Numbered from the stretch's first letter, positions 17,194 to 28,179 are shown. The stretch is DNA of 64,000 bases from Paracoccus sp. S1E-3 (GCF_013868135.1 NZ_JACEMU010000007.1:113939-177938), one strand, 5' to 3'. The notes: generated by a model not told the origin, from the letters alone. Program-made: numbers and translations.

Positions 17194-18882
17194 TCATCCG
17201 ATCAAGGCAAAGCGGTCCACGTCCACCATGCCGCGATCGGTGATCTTCAGATGTGGAATGACCGGAAGGGCGAGGAAGGCGAGCTGAAGAAATGGTTCGT
17301 GCAGGACGATGCCCAGTTCGCGCGCCGCACCACGCAACGCAATGAGCGCGTCACGAACCTGATCAAAGCCTTGATCGCTCATCAAGCCGGCGATCGGTAG
17401 CGCGAGTTCGGCCTTCACTTCACCCTGATCCACCACAACGAAGCCGCCGCCGATCTCTGCCAGACGCCGGGCAGCGATGACCATGTCGTCGTAGTCCATG
17501 CCGACGAGTGCGACATTGTGGTGATCGTGGCAGACGGTCGAGCCGATGGCACCGGATCTCATCCCGAAACCGCGCGCGAAACCATTGGCGACATTTCCGT
17601 TTTTTCCGTGTCGTTCGACCACGGCAATTCGCGCCAGATCGCGGGACGGGTCCGGTCGTCTGTCACCATCGGTCGGAGCGATCTCCTCGACCAGATGATC
17701 GGTCAGGATGCGGCCCGGTTGGATGCCGATGATCGGGGTCGCGCCCGCACCGGGCAACCGAAAGCTGCCGGCGTCCAGAGGTGGCAGATGGACGGAATCC
17801 AGCCCCACTGCGCCGCGCATCGCGCGGCCGTCGAACGCCATGGGGTCAACGGGCACACCGCCGCAGATCACCCTGCTGATGGCGCAGTTTTCCACCCCCG
17901 ACAGCACCACGATATCGGCGCGTTTGCCCGGGGCAATCTGGCCGCGATCCTTCAGGCCGAAAGCCTCGGCAGCCGAAAGGGACGCGGCACGATAGACCGC
18001 AAGCGGGTCGCAGCCACGCGCGATCAGCCGGCGGATCATCGCGTCGAGATGCCCTTCCTCGGCGATGTCCAACGGGTTTCGGTCGTCGGTGCACAGACAC
18101 ATATAGGGTGCGGTCAACGGGGTCAGGACCGGTGCCAGCGCGTCGAGATCCTTCGAGACCGAGCCTTCGCGGATCAGGATCCTGATCCCCTTCTGCAGTT
18201 TCTCAATCGCCTCGCCAGCCGTTGTTGCCTCGTGTTCGGTGCGAATGCCGGCGGCAATATAGCCGTTCAGATCACGCCCCGATAAAAGCGGTGCGTGTCC
18301 GTCGATATGGCGCCCTTCGAAGGCATGCAGCTTCTCCATACAGGCAGGATCGCGGTCCAGCACGCCGGGATAGTTCATGAACTCCGCAAGGCCGATCACC
18401 GCGGGATGATCCGCCAGGGCCAGCAGGTCCGCCGCCTCCAGCGTCGCGCCGGAGGTTTCCATCGGCGAGGACGGCACGCAGGATGACAGGTTCACCCGCA
18501 GGTCCATCAGCATATGGCGCGACGCGTCGAGGAAATAACGGACCCCCTCGACGCCGATCACGTTGGCGATCTCGTGCGGATCACAGATGGCTGTGGTGAT
18601 GCCCCGCGGGGTGACGCAGCGATCGAATTCCAGTGGGGTAAGGCAGGAGCTTTCGATATGCAGATGCGTGTCGATGAAGCCCGGCACCAATGTCGCGCCG
18701 GCCACGTCGATTTCCCGCCTGCCCTGATATTCCGCGCCGATCCCCACGATCATGTCGCCGCAGATCGCCACGTCACCGGTGATCCGTGCGCCGGTGACCA
18801 TGCACCAGACTGTGCCGCCCTTCAGCACCAGATCGGCCGGCACCTCGCCCCGGCCTTGCGCTATGCGATCTTCAATGGACAT
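17194..18882 (-). CDS. ade: Adenine deaminase
   Basis: A 562-residue amidohydrolase converting adenine to hypoxanthine in purine salvage. Metal ligands lie in [11 protein letters not shown] (about 80-90), a CDPHE motif, and HIDGHAP further on. The C-terminal adenine-deaminase domain includes [36 protein letters not shown] 18882 is preceded by GCAGGAGACCTC; the longer open frame upstream crosses into the region divergent from lepA. Length is typical of AdeC. It is probably transcribed from the 208-base region shared with lepA. Confidence 0.94.
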   Translation of the reverse strand: MSIEDRIAQGRGEVPADLVLKGGTVWCMVTGARITGDVAICGDMIVGIGAEYQGRREIDVAGATLVPGFIDTHLHIESSCLTPLEFDRCVTPRGITTAICDPHEIANVIGVEGVRYFLDASRHMLMDLRVNLSSCVPSSPMETSGATLEAADLLALADHPAVIGLAEFMNYPGVLDRDPACMEKLHAFEGRHIDGHAPLLSGRDLNGYIAAGIRTEHEATTAGEAIEKLQKGIRILIREGSVSKDLDALAPVLTPLTAPYMCLCTDDRNPLDIAEEGHLDAMIRRLIARGCDPLAVYRAASLSAAEAFGLKDRGQIAPGKRADIVVLSGVENCAISRVICGGVPVDPMAFDGRAMRGAVGLDSVHLPPLDAGSFRLPGAGATPIIGIQPGRILTDHLVEEIAPTDGDRRPDPSRDLARIAVVERHGKNGNVANGFARGFGMRSGAIGSTVCHDHHNVALVGMDYDDMVIAARRLAEIGGGFVVVDQGEVKAELALPIAGLMSDQGFDQVRDALIALRGAARELGIVLHEPFLQLAFLALPVIPHLKITDRGMVDVDRFALIG

Positions 18883-19090
18883 TGAGGTCTCCTGCTTTGG
18901 GCTATGATCGACCGGCGGCGGCGCGGCGTAAAGGCTGACTATGCCGAGCCGGGGCGCTGAGGCAATTCCTCCGAGCGCCTGGGGTGGCGGGATGCCTCGG
19001 CCCCCGGCGAGGGCGCCCCCCACAGAAATCGCGCTCAGCTCATGCACGCAGCCCCTTCCAGCGCCCTTTGCGCGCCTGTATATGCGGCGC

Positions 19091-20887
19091 ATGACCGACC
19101 TTGATCTCATCCGCAATTTCTCCATCGTGGCCCATATCGACCACGGCAAATCCACGCTTGCTGACCGGCTCATCCAGATGACCGGAACAGTGGCCGAGCG
19201 CGACATGAAAGAGCAGTTGCTCGACAGCATGGATATCGAGCGCGAGCGAGGCATTACCATCAAGGCCAACACGGTGCGGATTTCCTATCCGGCGAAGGAC
19301 GGCAAAACCTATATCCTGAACCTGATCGACACCCCCGGTCATGTCGACTTCGCCTATGAGGTCAGCCGTTCGATGCGGGCCGTCGAAGGCTCGCTGCTGG
19401 TTGTGGATGCCAGCCAGGGGGTCGAGGCGCAGACGCTGGCCAATGTCTATCAGGCGATCGATGCCGGCCACGAGATCGTGCCGGTGCTGAACAAGATCGA
19501 CCTGCCCGCCGCTGAACCCGAGCGGGTGAAAGAGAATATCGAGGATGTGATCGGCATCGATGCTTCCGACGCGGTGCCGATTTCGGCCAAGACGGGGCTG
19601 GGCATCCCCGACGTGCTGGAAGCCATCGTCACCCGTCTGCCCGCGCCCAAGGGAGACCGCGACGCGCTGCTGAAGGCGATGCTGGTCGATTCGTGGTACG
19701 ATGCCTATCTGGGCGTCGTGGTGATGATCCGCGTCATGGATGGCGTGATCCGCAAGGGCGATCAGGTCAAGATGATGCAGACCGGCGCCACCTATCGGCT
19801 GGACAAGCTGGCCGTGCTGACGCCCGCGATGAAGGACATTGCCGAACTGGGGCCGGGTGAGATCGGCGTCTTCACCGCCTCGATCAAGCAGGTGCGCGAT
19901 ACCCGCGTGGGCGACACCATCACCCACGAGAAAAAGCCCACCGCCACGCCCCTGCCGGGCTTCAAGCCCGCGCAGCCGGTGGTGTTCTGCGGCCTGTTCC
20001 CCGTCGATGCCAATGATTTCGAGGCCCTGCGCGATGCCATCGAAAAGCTGGCACTGAACGACGCCTCCTTCAGCTATGAGATGGAAACCTCGGCCGCGCT
20101 TGGCTTCGGCTTCCGCTGCGGTTTTCTGGGCCTGCTGCATCTTGAAGTCGTCCGCGACCGGCTGGAGCGGGAATACGACCTCGACCTGATCACCACCGCG
20201 CCTTCGGTGGTGTTCAAGCTGCACATGAAGGACGGCGAGGTGCGCGACCTGCACAACCCCGCCGACATGCCTGACCTCACCTATGTCGACCATATCGAGG
20301 AACCGCGCATCAAGGCCACGATCATGGTGCCCGATGAATACCTGGGCGATGTGCTGAAGCTGTGTCAGGACCGTCGCGGCATCCAGATGGACCTGACCTA
20401 TGCCGGTAATCGGGCCATGGTGGTCTATGATCTGCCACTGGCCGAGGTGGTGTTCGATTTCTACGACCGGCTGAAATCGGTGACCAAGGGCTATGCCAGC
20501 TTCGATTACCAGATCAGCGGCTACCGCGAGGATTTCCTTGTGAAAATGTCGATTCTGGTTAATGACGAGCCGGTCGACGCGCTGTCGATCATGGTCCACC
20601 GCGACCGCGCCGAGGCGCGGGGCCGGGTCATGGTCGAGAAACTGAAAGAGCTGATTCCCCGCCACATGTTCAAGATCCCGATCCAGGCCGCCATCGGTGC
20701 CCGCGTGATCGCCCGCGAAACGCTGAGCGCGATGCGCAAGGACGTGACCGCGAAATGCTATGGCGGCGACGCGACCCGGAAGAAGAAGCTGCTGGAAAAG
20801 CAGAAGGCCGGGAAGAAGAAGATGCGCCAGTTCGGGAAGGTCGAGATCCCGCAGACGGCGTTTATTCAGGCGTTGAAGATGGAGTGA
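19091..20887 (+). CDS. lepA: Elongation factor 4 (LepA)
   Basis: A 598-residue translational GTPase, EF4, which acts on stalled or mis-translocated ribosomes. G1 is HIDHGKST near the N-terminus, G3 is DTPGHVDF, and G4 is NKIDLP. Domains II, III and V follow, then the LepA-specific C-terminal domain with [25 protein letters not shown] chose the ATG at 19091 ([15 protein letters not shown]), the usual LepA start; MRR three codons upstream is possible. No strong ribosome binding site is visible. Confidence 0.97.
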   Translation: MTDLDLIRNFSIVAHIDHGKSTLADRLIQMTGTVAERDMKEQLLDSMDIERERGITIKANTVRISYPAKDGKTYILNLIDTPGHVDFAYEVSRSMRAVEGSLLVVDASQGVEAQTLANVYQAIDAGHEIVPVLNKIDLPAAEPERVKENIEDVIGIDASDAVPISAKTGLGIPDVLEAIVTRLPAPKGDRDALLKAMLVDSWYDAYLGVVVMIRVMDGVIRKGDQVKMMQTGATYRLDKLAVLTPAMKDIAELGPGEIGVFTASIKQVRDTRVGDTITHEKKPTATPLPGFKPAQPVVFCGLFPVDANDFEALRDAIEKLALNDASFSYEMETSAALGFGFRCGFLGLLHLEVVRDRLEREYDLDLITTAPSVVFKLHMKDGEVRDLHNPADMPDLTYVDHIEEPRIKATIMVPDEYLGDVLKLCQDRRGIQMDLTYAGNRAMVVYDLPLAEVVFDFYDRLKSVTKGYASFDYQISGYREDFLVKMSILVNDEPVDALSIMVHRDRAEARGRVMVEKLKELIPRHMFKIPIQAAIGARVIARETLSAMRKDVTAKCYGGDATRKKKLLEKQKAGKKKMRQFGKVEIPQTAFIQALKME

Positions 20888-20895
20888 GGGACCCA

Positions 20896-22104
20896 ATGCG
20901 GTACAAAGCTAAGGAGGTCTTTGTTGCGGGTGGCATGCCCACGATTACCTATGTTGGTAGGGCAGATCTTTCTTTAGAGAAGGATCTTCGATCAGAGCTA
21001 CGCGAAGGTTATAAGGTTATCTCTGTTACCGGACCCACCAAGTCGGGAAAAACTGTATTGACCAGACATGTCCTCGGAAGGGACAAGAGTATTACCGTCA
21101 ATGGCGGACAGGTTAAAGATAGCGCCGAGCTTTGGTCTGATTTGCTTGGGAAGCTCTCCCTTCCCAGTGAAATTGAAACCAGCAGGGATAAAAAATATTC
21201 TGCAGGATTGCGCTGGATAATTTCGGCGCAAAGACAAGTGGCTAACGGTGAAAAGCAAAAATTTACTCAAGCTCATAAAACTAATATTTTAGAGTATATG
21301 AGGTTAAGCGATCTGACACTGGTTGTAGACGATTTTCACTATATGAACACTGATCTTCAACGTGATGTGATCAGGACTTTGAAATCTGAAGTGTTTGATG
21401 GCTTAACCGCAGTCCTAATTGCCGTTCCTCATAGGGCATTCGATGCGATCGGGGTTGAGCGAGAGATGGAGGGCCGGTTCGCGCACATCGAAATTCCTGT
21501 TTGGGATGAGAAAGAGCTCATCGAAATTTCAAAAGCAGGGTTTCCAAAACTAAATATGAACGTGAAGTCTGGAGCTATAGACCGATTCGCGCGCGAATCT
21601 CACGGCTCCCCGCTTTTGATGCAGCGGTTCTGTTCTAGACTATGCGCTCACTATGAAATCGGCGAATCTCTGCCTAAGCTGCGTGAATATAATCCTTCCG
21701 AAAAGACCTTGGAAGATATTTTTGTTTCCGTCGCTGAGCAGTTTGGTCTACCAACTTTTCAAAAACTTTCTAGGGGACCTCAATCTAGATCGAAGCGAAT
21801 TGATCGGGAGCTGCGAGATGGCAGCGGCACCCTGGATCGATATGAGGCAGTTCTGCGTGCAATTGCGATGACCGGTCCGAAGGAAAAAGTTCATTACGAC
21901 GAAATTCGAGATAAACTTAAGTTGCTTCTCGATGAAGGATCGGTGCCTCAGAAGCACGAAGTATCGGCCGCTTTGGGGCACATGACAGGTATTGCGAGGG
22001 ACCAGATTGCTGGCGAGCCTGTATTGGAGTGGGCCGATGATTATCTCTATCTAACGGACCCATTTTTGATCTTCTATATGCGTTGGACGCAGCAAGCGTC
22101 ATAG
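20896..22104 (+). CDS. AAA/STAND-like P-loop ATPase, unknown role (accessory)
   Basis: A 402-residue ATPase starting 8 bases after lepA. Walker A is GPTKSGKT at about residues 46-53, Walker B is LTLVVDDFHY at about 148-157, and a sensor-type segment AVLIAVPHRAFDAI follows. Residues about 320-400 look like a winged-helix domain ending LTDPFLIFYMRW, a pattern seen at the end of archaeal-ATPase-type proteins. No effector domain, signal peptide or membrane helix is visible. Base composition is strikingly AT-richer than all neighbours (for example around 21250-21310), so the gene is probably acquired. A REP pair and a transposase remnant follow. A defence or regulatory ATPase is possible; I cannot assign a function. 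Confidence 0.8.
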   Translation: MRYKAKEVFVAGGMPTITYVGRADLSLEKDLRSELREGYKVISVTGPTKSGKTVLTRHVLGRDKSITVNGGQVKDSAELWSDLLGKLSLPSEIETSRDKKYSAGLRWIISAQRQVANGEKQKFTQAHKTNILEYMRLSDLTLVVDDFHYMNTDLQRDVIRTLKSEVFDGLTAVLIAVPHRAFDAIGVEREMEGRFAHIEIPVWDEKELIEISKAGFPKLNMNVKSGAIDRFARESHGSPLLMQRFCSRLCAHYEIGESLPKLREYNPSEKTLEDIFVSVAEQFGLPTFQKLSRGPQSRSKRIDRELRDGSGTLDRYEAVLRAIAMTGPKEKVHYDEIRDKLKLLLDEGSVPQKHEVSAALGHMTGIARDQIAGEPVLEWADDYLYLTDPFLIFYMRWTQQAS

Positions 22105-22113
22105 CCAGCGAGC

Positions 22114-22182
22114 GTAGGGTGCGTGCTCGCACGCACCATTCCCACCTCGCTGCCTAATAGTGCGTGTAAACACGCACCCTAC
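22114..22182 (+). repeat. Inverted pair of REP palindromes (BIME-like)
   Basis: Two hairpins built on GGTGCGTGC (22118-22126 with 22129-22137) and GTGCGTGT (22160-22167 with 22170-22177) lie head to head. The outer 12 bases GTAGGGTGCGTG at 22114 are the exact inverse of CACGCACCCTAC at 22171-22182. GTAGGGTGCG is the classic core of REP sequences mobilised by RAYT transposases, and such a gene lies directly next to it. Confidence 0.85.
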
Positions 22183-22649
22183 ATCCGCTCCATATCTCGA
22201 TGATACGACGAATACGGCCAGTTCTCCGGCCGCCCGGCAAACCCATGCTTCACCGGGCTCCACCAGCATTAGTGCAGATGCGCCGCCATATCCTCTTCAT
22301 CTCGGATGTGATGCTCCCAGAACCGCCTCTGCCAGATGCCCAGTTCGTGCCGCCGCACATGGCTTTCCCGCCGCGCCCCGACCCACAAACCCCGAGAGAA
22401 CCGTGCCTTGATCAGCCGCCAACGTGTCGAATAATCCGTATCTCCCTCGGGCAGCGTCCAGATGCAATGCAGGTGATCCGGCAGCACCACACATGCGGCG
22501 ATTCCGAACGGCCGTTCGGCGCGGGTTTGCGCAACCGAGGCCTTCAGAAGGCCGACATGATCCACCAGCAGCGATCCGCCACGCCCGGCCAACGTTACGG
22601 TAAAGAAGATCGCAGTTCCGGGCAGGCGTAGGCGGAGGTGGCGGGACAT
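22179..22649 (-). pseudogene. REP-associated tyrosine transposase (RAYT), stop-interrupted
   Basis: A Y1-transposase/HUH-family REP-associated protein of 156 codons. FFTVTLAGRGG, then CVVLPDHLHCIWTLPEGD with the HUH-type HLH motif, then RRFWEHHIRDEEDM are family hallmarks. After AAHLH an in-frame TAA at 22269-22271 stops translation, but the same frame continues with the conserved tail SPVKHGFAGRPENWPYSSYHRDM to a TAG at 22179. The expected residue at the stop is Tyr or Asp-Tyr, so one base change explains it. The ORF stops within the REP repeat itself. I call it a recent pseudogene; readthrough cannot be excluded. Confidence 0.85.
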
Positions 22650-22688
22650 GCCGCAGCCTCGCACACACCCATTAACGTCTGGTGAAGA

Positions 22689-23459
22689 TCACCCCAAAAA
22701 CTCCGCCACGGTATCTGCAACCAGCTTCGGCTCCTCGGCATGCAGCCAATGGCCGCTGCGGGGGATATAGCGCAGGTCGGCCTGCGGGAAATACGCACGG
22801 ATCTCGTCCGCCGCCGCACCTGGCGCCGCGTAGTCGGACGCCCCGCCGGCCAGAAACAGCGCCGGGCCGGTGAAGCTCCCCTTGGGCAGCCCCTCCGGCC
22901 AACTGGTAATCAGGGCCATCTGGTCCGACAGCACCGCAAGGTTCAGCTTCCATTGCGGCGGCTCGGCTTTCAGATCAAGGCTTTGCAGGAAAAACGCCCG
23001 CACACCCGGCTCATCCACCGATTCGGCCAAACGGCGATCCGCCTCGGAGCGCAGTTTTATTCCCGCCAGATCCAGTCCCTGCATCGCATCGACATAGCGC
23101 TGCTGGCTGTGGCCATACGCAATTGGCGCTATGTCCAGCACCACCAGCCGCCGAACCAGCTCGGGCCGCGTCAGGGCCAGCACCATCGCGGCCTTCCCGC
23201 CCATTGAATGCCCAGCGATGTCGACCACGCCGCCATGGGCAGCGATCACCTCCGCCAGATCACCCGCAAGCGCCGGATAGGAGTGATCCGCATCGCGCGG
23301 GGAATCGCCGTGATTGCGCATATCGACCGAGATGACCTTGCGCGTCCCCTCCAGTCGCCGCGCCAACCCGCCGAGGTTCTTGGCCGACCCGAAAAGCCCA
23401 TGGACCAGCAGCACTGGCGGCTGGGTGGTATCGTTACCGGAAATGATTGTGTTCAGCAT
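22689..23459 (-). CDS. Alpha/beta hydrolase, YbfF-like esterase
   Basis: A 256-residue alpha/beta hydrolase. The oxyanion region is VLLVHGLFGSAKN, the nucleophile elbow is GHSMGG (serine about residue 95), and the late catalytic histidine is in RSGHWLHAEEP. VDMRNHGDSP and an LDIAP motif place it in the YbfF-type acyl-esterase group. A start at ATG 23459 is preferred; a codon earlier is also ATG. The substrate is unknown. Divergent from the small membrane protein at 23533. Confidence 0.88.
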   Translation of the reverse strand: MLNTIISGNDTTQPPVLLVHGLFGSAKNLGGLARRLEGTRKVISVDMRNHGDSPRDADHSYPALAGDLAEVIAAHGGVVDIAGHSMGGKAAMVLALTRPELVRRLVVLDIAPIAYGHSQQRYVDAMQGLDLAGIKLRSEADRRLAESVDEPGVRAFFLQSLDLKAEPPQWKLNLAVLSDQMALITSWPEGLPKGSFTGPALFLAGGASDYAAPGAAADEIRAYFPQADLRYIPRSGHWLHAEEPKLVADTVAEFLG

Positions 23460-23532
23460 CATCCGCGAAGTCTAGCCGCACTGGAACGCCCCCGCCAGCC
23501 CGTCTATGCTGCCCCCCGACAGGAGGACTGCG

Positions 23533-23916
23533 ATGACACCCTTGAACGTGCGAAGCTGGGCCGAGGAAGTCGCCGTGCTGATGGCCACGAGGCTCGGCGG
23601 TGCGCGCCGGGGCGAGAGCGTGAATCTGGACCGGATGATCCGCCGCAAGGGGGGCGCCCTGCCGCGCGGTTTGCGCAAGAAGGCGATCATCCTGCGCGAT
23701 GCCGAGGCCGTCACCAATGTCCCCAAGATCGCCCGTCAGACCGATTTCAGCGCCGCAGCCCAGGCCCATGCCGATCTGGTCGCCTATCTGAAACCCTTCG
23801 GGCGGATCACCCGCATCCAGGAAAAGGCCACGAATTTCGCCGCCTCGGTGGTGTTCGGCCTGCTGGTGCTGGGAATACTGATCGTCTGGGTGCTGGTGTC
23901 GCAGGGGCATCTGTAA
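23533..23916 (+). CDS. Small tail-anchored membrane protein, unknown
   Basis: A 127-residue protein with a basic N-terminal domain and one hydrophobic segment near the C-terminus (VVFGLLVLGILIVWVLVS), typical of a tail anchor. AGGAGG lies six bases before ATG 23533. It precedes miaB by 59 bases in the same direction. I do not recognise the family. Confidence 0.7.
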   Translation: MTPLNVRSWAEEVAVLMATRLGGARRGESVNLDRMIRRKGGALPRGLRKKAIILRDAEAVTNVPKIARQTDFSAAAQAHADLVAYLKPFGRITRIQEKATNFAASVVFGLLVLGILIVWVLVSQGHL

Positions 23917-23975
23917 GCGCCGCTTTGCTTTGCCGCCGCTTTCGGATATGAGGCGCGCTTGCAGAGGAACGCGAC

Positions 23976-25289
23976 ATGGCCGAACCCAAGAAGCTTTTTA
24001 TCAAGACCTACGGCTGCCAGATGAACGTCTATGACAGCTCGCGCATGGCCGAGGCGATGGGCGAAGACGGCTATGTCCTGACCGAAAATCAGGCCGAGGC
24101 GGATATGGTGCTGCTCAACACCTGCCATATCCGCGAGAAGGCGGCCGAGAAGCTGTATTCCGATCTGGGCCGGCTGAAACCCTTCAAGGCCGAAAAGCCC
24201 GATCTGAAGATCGCGGTCGCGGGTTGTGTCGCACAGGCCGAGGGCGAGGAGATCGTGAACCGGATGCCGCTGGTCGATCTGGTTGTCGGGCCGCAAAGCT
24301 ATCACCACCTGCCGGCGATGGCGCGCGGCGAAGGCCCGCGTGTGCTGACCGAGTTCCCGGCCGAGGACAAGTTCGACCACCTGCCGCAAAACCGCGCCAC
24401 CCGCCGCGCGCCGACCGCATTCCTGACCGTGCAGGAAGGCTGCGACAAATTCTGCGCCTTCTGCGTGGTCCCCTATACGCGCGGGGCCGAGGTCTCGCGC
24501 CCGGTCGACCGCATCCTGAAGGAAGCCCGCGATCTGGTCGCGCGCGGCGTGCGCGAAATCACGCTGCTGGGGCAGAACGTCAACGGCTGGCACGGCTTGG
24601 GCGATAGCGGGCGGGAATGGCATTTCGGTCGCCTCATCCGTGCGATTGCGGAAATCGACGGGCTGGACCGCATCCGCTACACGACCAGCCACCCCAATGA
24701 CATGACCGACGATCTGATCGAGGCGCATGGGGCGGAACCCAAGCTGATGCCCTATCTGCATCTGCCGGTGCAGTCGGGGTCGGACCGGATTCTGAAGGCG
24801 ATGAACCGCAGGCATACGGCGGTGGATTACCTGCGCCTGATTGAGCGTATCCGCGCGGCGCGGCCGGATATTCTGCTGACCTCCGACTTCATCGCGGGCT
24901 TCCCCGGCGAGACCGATCAGGATCACGCCGACACGCTGAAGTTGATCGAGGATGTCGGCTACGGCACCGCCTTCAGCTTCAAATATTCGCCGCGCCCCGG
25001 CACCCCGGCGGCGGGGCGCGAATGCGTGCCAGACGCGGTGGCCGATGCACGTCTGCAGGAAATGCAGGCGCTGCTGAACCGCCAACAGAAGGCCACGCAG
25101 GATGGCATGATCGGGCAGCGCGTCAATGTGCTGTTTGAAAAATCGGGCCGTGAGGCGGGGCAGATGATTGGCAAATCCGACTATCTCCATTCGGTCTTCG
25201 TCGCGGCATCGGACATCCAGGCCGGCGATCTGCGCGAGGTTGAGATTACCCATTCCGCGACCAATTCCTTGGGCGGAAGGCTGATCTGA
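23976..25289 (+). CDS. miaB: tRNA-2-methylthio-N6-dimethylallyladenosine synthase
   Basis: A 437-residue radical-SAM methylthiotransferase that modifies A37 of tRNAs. The N-terminal cluster cysteines are at about 14, 50 and 84 ([22 protein letters not shown]); the radical-SAM motif CDKFCAFC is at about 156-163; the TRAM domain occupies the last ~65 residues. Length is standard. The stop overlaps the start of the SMR gene. Confidence 0.96.
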   Translation: MAEPKKLFIKTYGCQMNVYDSSRMAEAMGEDGYVLTENQAEADMVLLNTCHIREKAAEKLYSDLGRLKPFKAEKPDLKIAVAGCVAQAEGEEIVNRMPLVDLVVGPQSYHHLPAMARGEGPRVLTEFPAEDKFDHLPQNRATRRAPTAFLTVQEGCDKFCAFCVVPYTRGAEVSRPVDRILKEARDLVARGVREITLLGQNVNGWHGLGDSGREWHFGRLIRAIAEIDGLDRIRYTTSHPNDMTDDLIEAHGAEPKLMPYLHLPVQSGSDRILKAMNRRHTAVDYLRLIERIRAARPDILLTSDFIAGFPGETDQDHADTLKLIEDVGYGTAFSFKYSPRPGTPAAGRECVPDAVADARLQEMQALLNRQQKATQDGMIGQRVNVLFEKSGREAGQMIGKSDYLHSVFVAASDIQAGDLREVEITHSATNSLGGRLI

Positions 25290-25621
25290 TGCCAAGCTGG
25301 GTTTGGCTGGGCGGGGCAATCGTCCTTGAGGTGATCGGAACCACCGCGCTGCAACAATCGGCGCAATTCACCCGCATCGTGCCGACGATGATAATGGCGG
25401 TCTGCTATGGGCTGGCCTTTTACGCATTGTCGGTCGTGGTCCAGAACATGCCGATGGGGGTGGTCTATGCGATCTGGTCGGGCGTGGGCATTGCGCTGAT
25501 TTCGCTGATCGGCGCAGTGTTTCTGGGGCAGCATCTGGACCGGGCCGCGGTGGCGGGGATCGCGCTGATCGCCTCGGGCGTGGTGGTAATCAACATGTTT
25601 TCGGGTTCCGGCCCGCATTGA
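25289..25621 (+). CDS. SMR-family multidrug efflux transporter
   Basis: A 110-residue, four-helix small multidrug resistance protein. The essential membrane glutamate is in IVLEVIGTTAL (about residue 14), and the IWSGVGIALISLIG segment of helix 3 is conserved. It exports cationic drugs or dyes, or polyamine or guanidinium-type compounds, by proton exchange; the substrate cannot be told from sequence. Coupled to miaB by a TGATG overlap. Confidence 0.92.
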   Translation: MPSWVWLGGAIVLEVIGTTALQQSAQFTRIVPTMIMAVCYGLAFYALSVVVQNMPMGVVYAIWSGVGIALISLIGAVFLGQHLDRAAVAGIALIASGVVVINMFSGSGPH

Positions 25622-25639
25622 CGGGCCGGCCAGTCCCGA

Positions 25640-26098
25640 TCAGGTCTTGTCTTCAGTCGGGAGCTTGGCCGCGCGCATCGGCTCCGAGAAGATCGGTGAG
25701 GCGGCAGGGCCAGCAGATGATGCCGCTTCGGCTTCGATCTCAGGCTCGGCGCGCTTCGCGGCTGCCTCGGAAAGTCCCCCCCCTGTTGCCGCCGCTGGCG
25801 TCGCCGGGGCGGCGATGACGCCCTTGGCCTCGGCCTCGGTCAGCGCGCGGGGTTTCACCGTGGCGGCTTTCGGGCGGCGGAAGATCAGCAGATTGTGGAA
25901 CAGTGTCGTGCGTCCGGTCAGACCGCTGCGTTCCTCCGATGGCAGAGTCTCGGCGCGCAGATATTCCCAGCCATCCGCCGCCATGCGATTGATTTCCTCG
26001 GTTAATGTCAGCGCGTAACGCTCGGACGGGGATTTGGCGGCCTTCGACTTCTCGCTGCGGAGCGGCGCGGGAATGGCGGTATATTCGAACGAGTTCAT
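25640..26098 (-). CDS. DUF4177-like protein with A/E-rich tail
   Basis: A 152-residue protein. The first ~80 residues (MNSFEYTAIPAPLRSEK, EINRMAADGWEYLRAETLPSE, LLIFRRP) look like a DUF4177-type small domain with the GWEY core. The rest is a low-complexity alanine, proline and glutamate tail, likely disordered. Function unknown. Convergent with the SMR gene. Confidence 0.75.
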   Translation of the reverse strand: MNSFEYTAIPAPLRSEKSKAAKSPSERYALTLTEEINRMAADGWEYLRAETLPSEERSGLTGRTTLFHNLLIFRRPKAATVKPRALTEAEAKGVIAAPATPAAATGGGLSEAAAKRAEPEIEAEAASSAGPAASPIFSEPMRAAKLPTEDKT

Positions 26099-26161
26099 GC
26101 TTCTTGTCCCTGTCCTGTTGCCGTTTTCATAGGGCAGAAGCGCGGGGCTTGACCAGTCCCG

Positions 26162-26668
26162 TCAGCGCCGATCGGCGGAGTGGCGCATCATCCGGTCGCG
26201 GATCCAGACCCCCAGCGACAGGCCAATCTCGGTCTGGATCAGGCAGATGATGAAATTGAGGGCAATCGTCAGGAACAGCGTCGGCAGGGCGCGGGGCAGC
26301 ATCGTGCCGGCAAGGTTCAGAATGGCGGGCCACGCGGCCGTCAGGGGATGTCCTTCGGCTTGAAGCGCGAGGGCGGCCGTCGCGAGGGGCAGCAGGGCGG
26401 TGGCGGCGAACAGAAGATAGGCCATGAGCCGGCTATAGGGCCGGCGGTTGGCCCAGTCTGGCCGCGCGGGCAGTGTGCCCCGCCACAAGGTGCCGACAAC
26501 GGCGGCCGCCAGAACCGGCACGGCCATGAAGGCCAGACGGCCAGCGATCTGCGGCAGTCTGGCGTCGAAAATGGCGAACCGCCAGACCAGCAGCAGGGCG
26601 GGCAGTGCGATCAGCAGGAACAGCCCCGCCCACCGCCACTTGCCGGGTTGCGCGGTTGCCGCCGTCAC
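26162..26668 (-). CDS. Four-helix integral membrane protein, unknown
   Basis: A 168-residue protein with about four hydrophobic segments (near residues 14-28, 42-62, 82-104 and 120-150). Its GTG start at 26668 overlaps the gatB stop (GTGA), so the two are translationally coupled. No family recognised. Confidence 0.7.
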   Translation of the reverse strand: MTAATAQPGKWRWAGLFLLIALPALLLVWRFAIFDARLPQIAGRLAFMAVPVLAAAVVGTLWRGTLPARPDWANRRPYSRLMAYLLFAATALLPLATAALALQAEGHPLTAAWPAILNLAGTMLPRALPTLFLTIALNFIICLIQTEIGLSLGVWIRDRMMRHSADRR

Positions 26669-28179
26669 AGCCCCAGCTTTTTCGCCACCAGATCGTTGAC
26701 TGCCGCCGGGTTGGCCTTGCCGCCGGTTGCCTTCAGCACCTGACCGACGAACCAGCCGGCCAGCTTGGGATTGGCCTTGGCTTTCTCGACCTGCGCCGGA
26801 TTGGCGGCGATGATCTCGTCCACGGCGGCCTCGATAGCGCCCAGATCCGTAACCTGCTTCATGCCGCGCGCTTCCACGATCTCGGCCGGATCGCCGCCTT
26901 CGGTCCAGACGATTTCGAACAGATCCTTGGCGATCTTGCCCGAAATATCGCCCTTGGCGATCAGGTCGATGATCCCACCGAGCTGGGCGCCGGTCACGGG
27001 CGAGGTTTCCACCGTCAGCGCTTCCTTGTTCAGCCGACCGAACAGCTCATTGATGACCCAGTTCGCGGCCATCTTGCCGTCGCGACCCTGCGCCACGGCC
27101 TCGAAATAATCGGCATTCTCGACCTCGGCGGTCAGCACGCCCGCGTCATATTCCGACAGACCCAGCACCTGCACGAAACGCGCCTTCTTCGCATCCGGCA
27201 GTTCCGGCAGATCGGCCTTGATGTCGTCCACCCAGGCCTGCTCGATCTCAAGGGGCAGCAGATCGGGATCGGGGAAGTAGCGATAGTCATGCGCTTCTTC
27301 CTTCGACCGCATCGACCGGGTCTCGCCCTTGTCGGGGTCGTAAAGGCGGGTTTCCTGCACGATCTTGCCGCCGTCCTCCAGGATGGCGATCTGGCGCCGC
27401 GCCTCGTATTCGATGGCCTGCTGAATGAAGCGCAGCGAGTTCATGTTCTTGATCTCGCAGCGCGTGCCCAACACGCCGAAATCGCCGGTTTCCATGAAGC
27501 GTTCGTAATCGCCCGGCTTGCAGACCGACACGTTCACGTCGGCGCGCAGGTTGCCGTTCTGCATGTTGCCGTCGCAGGTGCCCAGATAGCGCATCACCTG
27601 ACGCAGCTTGGCCACATAGGCGGCGGCTTCCTCGGGGCCGCGAATGTCGGGGCGACTGACGATTTCCATCAGCGCCACGCCGGTGCGATTGAAGTCCACG
27701 AAGGACATGTTCGGGTCCATATCGTGGATCGATTTTCCGGCATCCTGTTCCAGGTGGATGCGCTCGATCCGCACGCGGCGGGCGACGCCGGGGCCCATGT
27801 CGACGATGATTTCGCCTTCGCCCACGATGGGGTGATAAAGCTGGCTGATCTGATAGCCCTGCGGCAGATCGGGATAGAAATAGTTCTTGCGGTCGAAGGC
27901 CGAGGTCAGGTTGATCGCCGCGTTCAGCCCCAGCCCGGTTTTCACCGCCTGCTCGACGCAGAATTCATTGATGACCGGCAGCATGCCCGGCATCGCGGCA
28001 TCCACGAAGGCGACATTGCTGTTCGGTTCCGCCCCGAAAGTCGTCGAGGCGCCCGAGAACAGCTTGGCGTTCGAGGAGACCTGCGCATGAACCTCCAGCC
28101 CGATCACCAGTTCCCAGTCCGATTTGGCCCCGGCGATGCGCTTGGGTTCCGGCGTGGTGAATTCGAGATGGTCGAGCAT
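26665..28179 (-). CDS. gatB: Asp/Glu-tRNA amidotransferase subunit B
   Basis: A 504-residue GatB, the kinase-like subunit of the GatCAB complex that converts misacylated Glu-tRNAGln and Asp-tRNAAsn. It has the GLEVHAQ motif (about 28-34), the [16 protein letters not shown] segment and [12 protein letters not shown], and ends with the C-terminal YqeY-like tail domain (about 355-500; [34 protein letters not shown]). gatA and gatC are not in this window, so the complex is encoded at separate loci. Confidence 0.97.
   Translation of the reverse strand: MLDHLEFTTPEPKRIAGAKSDWELVIGLEVHAQVSSNAKLFSGASTTFGAEPNSNVAFVDAAMPGMLPVINEFCVEQAVKTGLGLNAAINLTSAFDRKNYFYPDLPQGYQISQLYHPIVGEGEIIVDMGPGVARRVRIERIHLEQDAGKSIHDMDPNMSFVDFNRTGVALMEIVSRPDIRGPEEAAAYVAKLRQVMRYLGTCDGNMQNGNLRADVNVSVCKPGDYERFMETGDFGVLGTRCEIKNMNSLRFIQQAIEYEARRQIAILEDGGKIVQETRLYDPDKGETRSMRSKEEAHDYRYFPDPDLLPLEIEQAWVDDIKADLPELPDAKKARFVQVLGLSEYDAGVLTAEVENADYFEAVAQGRDGKMAANWVINELFGRLNKEALTVETSPVTGAQLGGIIDLIAKGDISGKIAKDLFEIVWTEGGDPAEIVEARGMKQVTDLGAIEAAVDEIIAANPAQVEKAKANPKLAGWFVGQVLKATGGKANPAAVNDLVAKKLGL

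Noticed and set aside
19040..20896. 618-codon minus-strand frame across lepA
   Set aside because: Shadow of lepA, with histidine- and glutamine-rich nonsense typical of antisense GC-rich sequence.
20896..22650. A multi-gene defence island or CRISPR locus
   Set aside because: Only one candidate ATPase and a broken transposase are present. No repeats with spacers or nuclease, toxin or effector genes were seen anywhere in the window.
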